From an uncultured Clostridium sp. (GTDB lineage Bacteria; Bacillota; Clostridia; TANB77; CAG-508), in the NCBI GenBank assembly GCA_946498265.1, contig CAMMNR010000061.1, forward strand, positions 1 to 9,449: 9,449 nt of DNA. Direction: 5' to 3'. Position numbers and translations under genes: made by a program. Under the pieces are notes generated by a model. It was given only the letters and a program-made list of their open reading frames with translations. It was not told the origin of the DNA and made no database searches. This document shows positions 1 to 4,608 of the stretch, in pieces; the stretch's first letter is position 1; every line of letters begins with the position of its first letter.

Positions 1-367
1 TAACACCTTGGAATCCTTTTCCTTTTGTTGTTCCTTGAACATCTATTTTTTCTCCAACTTCAAAAACATCTGCTTTTATTTCGTCTCCAACTTTATAGTT
101 TTCAACACTTTCTAATTTAAATTCTCTAAGATGTTTTTTGTTAGCTAATTTTGCTTTTGCAAAATGTCCTGCTTCTGGTTTGTTGATGTGTTTATCTTTT
201 ACATCTCCAAATCCTAATTGAACCGCATTGTATCCATCTGTTTCAACTGTTTTTACTTGTGCTACAATACATGGTCCAGCTTCTATAACTGTTACTGGTA
301 TAACATTTCCTTTTTCATCAAAAATTTGTGTCATACCTATTTTTCTTCCGATTATTCCTTTTTTCAT
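1..367 (-). CDS. rplC: 50S ribosomal protein L3 (N-terminal part, cut by window edge)
   Basis: About 122 codons are present; L3 is usually a little over 200 residues, so the C-terminal part lies beyond the left edge. The start MKKGIIGRKIGMTQIF is the typical L3 N-terminus, followed by VIPVTVIEAGPC, DGYNAVQLGFGD, and near the edge GTTKGKGFQGV, the family signature entering the long central extension. L3 binds 23S rRNA near the peptidyl transferase centre and is an early assembly protein of the 50S subunit. The ATG is preceded by AGGAGG plus a second purine stretch, GAAGGA, so translation should be strong. It lies downstream of rpsJ as in the conserved S10 operon, but after an unusually long gap with its own candidate promoter. 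Confidence 0.97.
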   Translation of the reverse strand, partial: MKKGIIGRKIGMTQIFDEKGNVIPVTVIEAGPCIVAQVKTVETDGYNAVQLGFGDVKDKHINKPEAGHFAKAKLANKKHLREFKLESVENYKVGDEIKADVFEVGEKIDVQGTTKGKGFQGV

Positions 368-399
368 TTTCCTTCTTTCCTCCTAACTATTGGCTGAAT

Positions 400-430
400 A
401 TCATATATAAACTTCGTCTTGCATTGTCAA
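400..430 (-). promoter_or_regulatory. Candidate promoter directly upstream of rplC
   Basis: On the minus strand a perfect TTGACA -35 box (425-430) is followed after 17 nt by TATATG (402-407) or, with 19 nt spacing, by TATGAT (400-405). Transcription would begin only about 25-30 nt before the rplC ATG, leaving room for the ribosome binding site. The -35 box is consensus but the -10 is imperfect, so it may be a secondary promoter inside the S10 operon or chance in AT-rich DNA. Confidence 0.4.
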
Positions 431-571
431 ACTTCATAAAAATATATTTTTGCCGTACACAAGTACTACCTCAAATATTTTTATTTGTTTTCCTAGCAAT
501 ACTCGTTTCTAAACGTTAATTTTATAAATTTTAAACTTAAATTCAGCTTGGTTTTGATGATTTTATAATGT

Positions 572-589
572 GTGGAACTCTTTTTCCAC
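572..589 (-). other. Small hairpin in the rpsJ-rplC spacer
   Basis: GTGGAA and TTCCAC form a perfect 6-bp stem around a 6-nt loop. No T-tract follows on either strand, so it is not a classical terminator. Its role, if any, is unknown. Confidence 0.3.
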
Positions 590-627
590 TGGTAAATTCT
601 TTTAGGATAATAACTTCCCTTAACCTT

Positions 628-653
628 CAACTAGTAATCATCGTTTCTAGTTG
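628..653. other. Hairpin 12 nt after the rpsJ stop
   Basis: CAACTAG and CTAGTTG form a perfect 7-bp stem with a 12-nt loop. Read on the plus strand it is followed by a run of T residues (terminator-like), yet no plus-strand gene ends here. In the operon direction (minus) it has no U-tract, so it would act, if at all, as an RNA stabiliser or processing site between rpsJ and rplC. The remainder of the 368-664 spacer shows no convincing ORF. Confidence 0.35.
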
Positions 654-664
654 TTTTTAATATT

Positions 665-988
665 TTATAATTTAATTTCTATATCAACACCAGCTGGTAA
701 TTCTAATTTCATTAAACTATCAACTGTTTTTTGTGTTGGGTAAAGAATATCAATAACTCTTTTATGTGTTCTCATTTCAAATTGTTCTCTTGAATCTTTA
801 TATTTGTGTGGAGAACGTAAAATTGTTACTATTTCTTTTTGTGTTGGTAATGGAATAGGACCTGATACCTTTGCTCCTGTTTTTTTAGCAGTATCTACTA
901 TCTTTTCAGCAGACTGTTCTAAAATTACATGGTCATAAGCTTTTAGTCTTATTCTTATTTTTTCACTTGTTGCAACTTGATTTGCCAT
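665..988 (-). CDS. rpsJ: 30S ribosomal protein S10
   Basis: The 107-residue protein matches S10 over its whole length: IRIRLKAYDH near the N-terminus, SAEKIVDTAKKTGAKVSGPIP in the middle, then HKYKDSREQFEMRTHKR and a PAGVDIEIKL C-terminus. S10 is a late-assembling 3' domain protein of the 30S subunit and, as NusE, a partner of NusB in transcription antitermination. The chosen ATG gives MANQVATSEK and has AAGGAGGG about 9-10 nt upstream. An in-frame ATG 15 codons further upstream is rejected because it would read through this ribosome binding site and the adjacent hairpin. It is the first gene of the S10 operon, behind a consensus promoter and a long leader. Confidence 0.98.
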   Translation of the reverse strand: MANQVATSEKIRIRLKAYDHVILEQSAEKIVDTAKKTGAKVSGPIPLPTQKEIVTILRSPHKYKDSREQFEMRTHKRVIDILYPTQKTVDSLMKLELPAGVDIEIKL

Positions 989-1022
989 TGTAATTTTTCC
1001 CTCCTTCTTTTTTTCTAATGAC

Positions 1023-1078
1023 AGGGGACACACCTTTTACATACTGGTCTTTTCTATCGGGTAAAAGGAATGTCCCCT
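1023..1078 (-). repeat. Strong leader hairpin with GGGGACA tips, upstream of rpsJ
   Basis: AGGGGACA (1023-1030) pairs with TGTCCCCT (1071-1078). After a 2x2 internal loop, CCTTTTAC (1033-1040) pairs with GTAAAAGG (1061-1068), closing a 20-nt loop. This gives 16 base pairs in two helices, much stronger than its AT-rich surroundings. It ends only 34 bp before the rpsJ ATG, just ahead of the ribosome binding site, with no U-tract. The GGGGAC core recalls the GGGGACGGG core of the palindromic repeats elsewhere in the window, so it may be another dispersed repeat type rather than a native leader stem. Confidence 0.6.
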
Positions 1079-1140
1079 CCCCTTATTATCTAGTGATGAC
1101 CTTTTTGTATGGTTTTCTCCTGTTTTTTTGATAATTACCG

Positions 1141-1317
1141 TGGCAAGTTAGAACGCACTCTGGTGTTTTGTTTTTTACCTATATAAAAGCCCAAAATATG
1201 CATGATAATTCTGGGATAAGTGCTATTTCAATAAACTTACCGCCTGGTCTTTGCCATGACATACTCCACTAAAGTTCCCTCCACCCTTTATTTCCGTAAG
1301 GATGTAGCCACATTTAG
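1141..1317 (-). promoter_or_regulatory. Candidate structured 5' leader of the S10 operon
   Basis: The non-coding stretch between the S10 promoter and the GGGGACA hairpin has several possible stems in the transcribed direction. CUAAA/UUUAG (1313-1317 with 1269-1273) encloses CAUCC/GGGUG (1300-1304 with 1282-1286). GGUAAGU/ACUUAUC pairs 1235-1241 with 1215-1221. CCCAGAAU/AUUUUGGG pairs 1208-1215 with 1190-1197, including one G-U. UGGCAA/UUGCCA (1251-1256 with 1141-1146) can close the last two into one domain. S10 operons of many bacteria are controlled through their leaders by L4, so a regulatory role is plausible. The pairing was found by eye, and no known riboswitch or T-box motif was recognised. 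Confidence 0.4.
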
Positions 1318-1343
1318 CTTCAACGCTTAATTCATGCTCATAC

Positions 1344-1372
1344 ATTATACATTGTTTTCCTTGTTCTGTCAA
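1344..1372 (-). promoter_or_regulatory. Consensus sigma-A promoter of the S10 operon
   Basis: On the minus strand TTGACA (1367-1372) and TATAAT (1344-1349) are both perfect consensus hexamers separated by exactly 17 nt. Transcription should begin near 1336-1338, giving a leader of about 350 nt before rpsJ. The strength fits a ribosomal protein operon. A terminator-like hairpin for ldh lies directly upstream, so this looks like the true operon start. Confidence 0.88.
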
Positions 1373-1382
1373 CAGTTTTGGC

Positions 1383-1430
1383 AAAAAAAGTTAGAAAGTG
1401 TGCCAAAGGGGACGGGCTATTTTGGCACAC
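1383..1430 (-). terminator. Terminator-like arm of the repeat, after ldh
   Basis: The left arm of the palindromic repeat, read on the minus strand, forms a 10-bp stem GTGTGCCAAA/TTTGGCACAC with a 13-nt loop. It is followed by TTTCTAAC and then seven T residues (1383-1389). This is a good Rho-independent terminator shape, placed to insulate ldh transcription from the S10 promoter. It seems that a repeat element has been recruited as a terminator. Confidence 0.6.
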
Positions 1431-1510
1431 TTCATATAATAAATGTATTTAAGTTTATAAAATGTTGAGTAAGTAAAGTGTGCCAAAATAGCCCGTCCCC
1501 TTTGGCACAC
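1398..1510. repeat. Two-armed palindromic repeat, copy A (REP/MITE-like)
   Basis: Two 35-bp arms (1398-1432 and 1476-1510) are perfect inverted copies around a 43-nt AT-rich spacer. Each arm is itself a palindrome: GTGTGCCAAA and TTTGGCACAC around a GGGGACGGG-containing loop. The element is non-coding, ends 9 bp from the ldh stop codon, and has a second two-armed copy at 3161-3334 with a related spacer plus a one-arm copy at 4576-4608. GGGACGG-type palindromes of this sort resemble REP sequences mobilised by RAYT (Y1-type) transposases, but no transposase is in this window, so that link is inference. Confidence 0.9.
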
Positions 1511-1519
1511 AATTCCTTT

Positions 1520-2470
1520 CTACTTTATTATCTTATCTATAGAATCCTTTCTCATCTTTTTTATAAGTTCACAACTTTTATTTAATTTTTCCTGTTCTCT
1601 TTCATCCAAATCCAATTCTACTAAATCTCTAACTCCATTTTTATTTATAATAGCTGGAACTCCTATATATACATCGCTTTGATTATATTGATTTTCCAAA
1701 TATGTTGACACTGTTAATATAGAATTTTCATCATCAAGTATTGCTCTAACAAGTCTATTTAATGCCATACCTATTCCATAATATGTTGCTTTTTTCTTTT
1801 CTATTATTTCATACGCTGCATTTACTACTCCTTGATGAATTTTTTGCAAATCTTCCATTGGATGATGATTGTCTTTCATTACATCTGTTACTTTTTTGCA
1901 TCCAATATATGCATGTTTCCATGGCACAAATGAAGAATCTCCATGTTCTCCCATTATATATGCATGTATATTTTTACTTGATATTTTGAAATAATCAGCC
2001 ATTAAATAACGTAATCTCGCTGTATCTAAAACAGTTCCTGAACCTATTACTTTATTTTTTGGTAATCCTGACGTTTTCCACACTACATATGCCATAATAT
2101 CTACTGGATTGCTAGCTACAATTATCACTCCATTAAATCCACTTGCCATTATATCTTTTGTTATTTGCTTCATAATTTTTGCATTTACTTCTGCCAATTC
2201 TAATCGAGTTTGCCCTGGTTTTTGTGCAACTCCCGCTGTAATTACTACAATTTGTGCATCTTTACATTCTGAATAATCTCCTGCTTTTATTATCATTTTT
2301 TGTGGAGCATATGGTAATCCATGTGATAAATCCATTTCTTCTCCTTTAATTTTATTTTGATCAATATCTACTAATACAAGTTCATTTATTCCTCCTCTAT
2401 TCAACATAGAATATGCCATACTCATTCCAACAAATCCTGCTCCTACTAAAACTATTTTTCCTTTCTTCAT
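1520..2470 (-). CDS. ldh: L-lactate dehydrogenase (NAD-dependent)
   Basis: The 316-residue length is normal for bacterial LDH, which reduces pyruvate to L-lactate and regenerates NAD+ in fermentation. The Rossmann motif GAGFVG is at 10-15 and the NAD-ribose acidic residue D35 follows. The specificity loop AQKPGQTR has Gln83 (LDH-type; malate dehydrogenases have Arg here) and catalytic Arg89. SNPVD is at 120-124, Asp149 and Arg152 lie in LDTARLR, and the catalytic His176 in GEHGDS. Arg154 and His169 match the fructose-1,6-bisphosphate site of allosteric LDHs, so FBP activation is likely. The start is the ATG at 2468-2470: AGGAGG lies 10 nt upstream of it but only 1 nt before an earlier in-frame ATG (2477-2479). 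It stands alone between a divergent promoter region and a repeat-derived terminator. Confidence 0.95.
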   Translation of the reverse strand: MKKGKIVLVGAGFVGMSMAYSMLNRGGINELVLVDIDQNKIKGEEMDLSHGLPYAPQKMIIKAGDYSECKDAQIVVITAGVAQKPGQTRLELAEVNAKIMKQITKDIMASGFNGVIIVASNPVDIMAYVVWKTSGLPKNKVIGSGTVLDTARLRYLMADYFKISSKNIHAYIMGEHGDSSFVPWKHAYIGCKKVTDVMKDNHHPMEDLQKIHQGVVNAAYEIIEKKKATYYGIGMALNRLVRAILDDENSILTVSTYLENQYNQSDVYIGVPAIINKNGVRDLVELDLDEREQEKLNKSCELIKKMRKDSIDKIIK

Positions 2471-2526
2471 ACTATTCATACCTCCTAAACTATAATATAT
2501 TTTTAAAGTCTCTTTAACCCTTAATT

Positions 2527-2554
2527 ATTATATCACTTATTTATTAAGTTTAAA
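2527..2554 (-). promoter_or_regulatory. ldh promoter with extended -10
   Basis: Minus strand TGATATAAT is an extended -10 (TATAAT at 2527-2532). A weak TTTAAA -35 (2549-2554) is 16 nt upstream. Transcription would start near 2520, about 50 nt before the chosen ldh ATG. Confidence 0.6.
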
Positions 2555-2562
2555 AGTTTTAT

Positions 2563-2591
2563 TTTACTTTTCTTGTAAACTGTGATATAAT
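2563..2591 (+). promoter_or_regulatory. Promoter of the DUF4364 gene with extended -10
   Basis: TTTACT (2563-2568) and TATAAT (2586-2591) are 17 nt apart, and TGA just before the -10 makes it an extended -10. The start point near 2598 leaves about 25 nt before the ATG, just enough for the AAGGAG ribosome binding site. GTGATATAAT here is the exact inverted copy of the ldh -10 region. Confidence 0.65.
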
Positions 2592-2621
2592 TGTCAAAAA
2601 TTATGTAAGGAGTTGTATTTT

Positions 2622-3164
2622 ATGAGTTCAAATTCAGATAATATTACTACCTTAGCTGAGAATAAAGTTTTAATATTGTATATTTTATATCTGTTAGATA
2701 AAGATATTAGACAAGATGATTTATTTAAAATTATCTCATCTATTAATGATATTAATTATTTTTATTTTAAACAAATTATAACTGATTTAATAGATTCAAA
2801 GCTAGTAGGTATGTACACAAAAGAAGAAGAACAAGTAATAGAAATAACTACTGAAGGAAAAAACGCTTACCTTCTTACAAAAGATGTTTTACCAGGAATT
2901 TTAAAACTTAAAGCTGATAATGTATTTCAAAGGGAATTTTCTTCTATAGAAGATGAATCTTCTATTATTGCTGAATTTATCCCTAAAAATGAAAATGAAT
3001 ATACTGTAAAATGCAAAATTGTAGAAAATAATGAAACTATATTTGAGGTAAAAACCTTTGCTGGTTCCAGAGATAGGGCTAAACAAATTGTTGACAATTG
3101 GAATAAAAATGCAAGTAGTATCTATCCTAAAATTTTGAATATGTTATTAGATAAGAAAGAATAG
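2622..3164 (+). CDS. DUF4364 family protein (winged-helix-like)
   Basis: The 180-residue protein starts with LAENKVLILYILYLLD, the characteristic opening of the Clostridia DUF4364 family. The first ~75 residues read like a winged helix: several helices, then DLIDSKLVGMYTKEEEQVIEITTEGKNA as recognition helix and wing. The C-terminal half is a beta-rich domain (YTVKCKIVENNETIFEVKTFAG) ending in a helix. The family's function is not established; a DNA-binding or transcriptional role is inferred from the fold-like pattern. The ATG at 2622 is preferred over the in-frame TTG at 2613 because AAGGAG (2607-2612) ends 9 nt before the ATG but touches the TTG. It is the only clear plus-strand gene; its stop codon lies inside the tip of the long inverted repeat. 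Confidence 0.85.
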   Translation: MSSNSDNITTLAENKVLILYILYLLDKDIRQDDLFKIISSINDINYFYFKQIITDLIDSKLVGMYTKEEEQVIEITTEGKNAYLLTKDVLPGILKLKADNVFQREFSSIEDESSIIAEFIPKNENEYTVKCKIVENNETIFEVKTFAGSRDRAKQIVDNWNKNASSIYPKILNMLLDKKE

Positions 3165-3334
3165 GGAATTTTGGGACGGTTTTTTTACCTATTGTTGCCA
3201 AAGGGGACGGGCTATTTTGGCACACTTCATATAAATACATTTAAGTTTATAAAATATTGAATAAGTAAAGTGTGCCAAAATAGCCCGTCCCCTTTGGCAA
3301 CAATAGGTAAAAAAACCGTCCCAAAATTTCCTAT
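3161..3334. repeat. Nested palindromic repeat, copy B, between convergent genes
   Basis: Two 67-bp arms (3161-3227 and 3268-3334) are inverted copies with one mismatch (G3166) around a 40-nt spacer. The inner part repeats the copy A arm (TGCCAAAGGGGACGGGC...). The outer part is a different inverted sequence containing TTTTGGGACGG, a T-run and CCTATTG. The spacer matches that of copy A apart from a 3-nt indel and about four substitutions. The outermost bases include the stop codons of both flanking convergent genes (TAG at 3162-3164 and CTA at 3331-3333). As RNA it would form a very long hairpin and likely terminates both genes. Confidence 0.92.
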
Positions 3335-4020
3335 CTTACTATACATATAATTGAAAAAATCAAAACTTTCACTATAACCCCAAAAAACAAGTTATAATTT
3401 ACACATTTTATTCCTATATTATTAATATAATCAAAACCTTTTACTATTTTATTTATCTCTTCATCATCAGAAATTTTCTTTTCTTCCATATATTCCTTTG
3501 CTAAATATCTAGCTTTAATCATTGCATCATTTTCTAAAAACACTCTTACCGAATAATATACTAAACCTAACAATAGCAATATAGTTAAAAACATTAATTT
3601 AAAAGGTAATATTTTTAATATTGCTAATATAGATATTATAATAAAATAAATCAAATATATATTTGTAAAGACAAAATTAAAAATTAATAGTTTTCTATCT
3701 TGTATCGAATGTAAACATTCATGTGCAATAGTTTGTATTCTAGTATAGCTTTTACTGATATCTGCTATTGATATTTTATTTGTTACCGCTATATATAAGC
3801 TTGCTTCTGTATCTTTATTTTCTTCTATCTTTACATCTTGATTATTTAATTTTTTTAAATATTCTTTGCAGATTTCTATATTGCTAGGATATTTTTTTGA
3901 TATCTCATCTAATTCCTTATTTTCTGCTATTTTTTCTATTTTTCTTATATTATATCCAAATAAATACTTTAAAATTAGCACTAATATTATTGAAACTATT
4001 GATATTATTATAAACTCCAT
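3331..4020 (-). CDS. Small membrane Zn-metallopeptidase, YugP-like
   Basis: A 229-residue membrane protein with an HExxH zinc site, HECLH at 100-104 (in TIAHECLHSIQ), and a later ENDA at 163-166 that fits the third-ligand helix of the YugP/Zn_peptidase_2 family. Membrane segments lie at about 2-20, 112-136, 141-162 and 209-228, so the active site helix directly precedes a hydrophobic hairpin. The function of YugP proteins is poorly defined; the substrate here is unknown. The ATG follows AAGGGA by 12 nt, a long spacing, and an ATG-TGA just after that site cannot start the gene. The gene converges on DUF4364 and its stop codon lies within the inverted repeat tip. Confidence 0.72.
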   Translation of the reverse strand: MEFIIISIVSIILVLILKYLFGYNIRKIEKIAENKELDEISKKYPSNIEICKEYLKKLNNQDVKIEENKDTEASLYIAVTNKISIADISKSYTRIQTIAHECLHSIQDRKLLIFNFVFTNIYLIYFIIISILAILKILPFKLMFLTILLLLGLVYYSVRVFLENDAMIKARYLAKEYMEEKKISDDEEINKIVKGFDYINNIGIKCVNYNLFFGVIVKVLIFSIICIVR

Positions 4021-4076
4021 TTTTTATCACATTCCCTTCTTAGGCATAAATTTCGTTGAAAAAGAATTAAACTTTG
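4018..4076 (-). repeat. Upstream segment shared with yqfC (copy 1)
   Basis: The 59 bp ending at the metallopeptidase ATG align by hand with 8910-8966, ahead of yqfC. I count 46 identities over 57 aligned columns with two single-base gaps. The match includes TTTAATTC, a purine-rich ribosome binding site, GGAATG and the start ATG itself. It may be a duplicated promoter/leader or a dispersed repeat. Confidence 0.6.
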
Positions 4077-4121
4077 GCTAGGAAAACAAATTTGAAATAA
4101 TTATTTTCACATAAACACGCC

Positions 4122-4159
4122 AAATAACTAATTAATTATATTAAATCAATTAGTTATCT
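4122..4159 (-). terminator. Probable terminator after the ylbF-family gene
   Basis: A 12-bp stem with one G-U pair (AGATAACTAATT with AATTAGTTATTT) encloses a 14-nt AT-rich loop, about 60 nt after the ylbF-family stop. Only a short T-rich stretch follows on the minus strand, so termination may be leaky. It is the best candidate for the end of the cluster to its right. The rest of 4021-4217 holds no ORF. Confidence 0.45.
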
Positions 4160-4217
4160 TATTTTAAAAAGTTTATAATAATCCTATTTTTTACCACAAT
4201 TTAAATTTTAAAGTCTA

Positions 4218-4553
4218 TTATTTCATAACATCTCTTATTGCTTCTCCAATTATTTTGTTTACATCAGCAATAACTATATTAAACTTTGTTTCAGCTTCAA
4301 AGTATCTTTTTGCTTCATTATCTTCTATCAGTTCTACATATAAATCTTGCATTTTTTTCATTTTTTCTTCGTCATTTTTTCCTGTTTGCATAGCTGTTAA
4401 TTGCGTATCATATCTTACTTTTTCAAATTCTGATATTTTTTTCTTTAGCTCGTGATTCAAATTCAAAGCATCTTTTGCCATTTTATAATTAACATATTCT
4501 TCTGATTGCTTTATTTCACTAGCCAATCTATTTGCAGTATCATAAATATTCAT
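4218..4553 (-). CDS. YlbF/YmcA family protein
   Basis: The 111-residue, all-helical, charged protein matches the YlbF/YmcA (Com_YlbF) family: MNIYDTANRLASEIKQSEEY at the N-terminus, a middle heptad-rich helix, then DNEAKRYFEAETKFN and a final amphipathic helix. In Bacillus subtilis, YlbF, YmcA and YaaT form a complex affecting competence, biofilm and sporulation and guide RNase Y mRNA processing; which paralogue this one corresponds to cannot be told. AAGGGAG precedes the ATG by about 11 nt. It follows the DUF3048 gene after a 54-bp spacer that is mostly a palindromic repeat, and probably shares its transcript. Confidence 0.82.
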   Translation of the reverse strand: MNIYDTANRLASEIKQSEEYVNYKMAKDALNLNHELKKKISEFEKVRYDTQLTAMQTGKNDEEKMKKMQDLYVELIEDNEAKRYFEAETKFNIVIADVNKIIGEAIRDVMK

Positions 4554-4575
4554 TTTGAATCATTCTCCCTTCTTT

Positions 4576-4608
4576 GTGTGCCAAAATAGCCCGTCCCTCT
4601 TGGCACAC
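4576..4608. repeat. Single-arm palindromic repeat, copy C
   Basis: This 33-bp palindrome equals one arm of copies A and B except for two substitutions on one side of the loop (CCCTC where the others have CCCCT). The stem GTGTGCCAA/TTGGCACAC (9 bp) is intact. It fills the gap between two genes: its last base is the first base (plus-strand C4608) of the DUF3048 stop codon, and its other end is 22 bp from the ylbF-family ATG. With no T-tract on the minus strand it is unlikely to terminate and may instead stabilise or process the mRNA. Confidence 0.88.

Noticed and set aside
379..429. Minus-strand mini-ORF of 16 codons just before rplC (MKFDNARRSLYMIFSQ)
   Set aside because: No ribosome binding site precedes its ATG and it overlaps the candidate promoter; a leader peptide cannot be supported from one sequence.
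328..519. 63-codon plus-strand frame over the rplC start
   Set aside because: Composition (Phe/Leu-rich) and overlap with the rplC N-terminus and its ribosome binding site mark it as a shadow of an AT-rich region.
1202..1231. Second promoter in the S10 leader (TTGAAA, 18 nt, TATCAT on the minus strand)
   Set aside because: The boxes are imperfect and overlap possible RNA stems; the perfect promoter at 1344-1372 explains expression better.
1269..1300. T-box-like AGGGTGGA in the S10 leader
   Set aside because: The defining ACCGCG continuation and the specifier/antiterminator arrangement are missing, and T-boxes control aminoacylation-related genes.
1398..4608. CRISPR array from the repeated GGGACGGG units
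   Set aside because: The copies are inverted, far apart and not separated by uniform spacers, and no cas gene is present.
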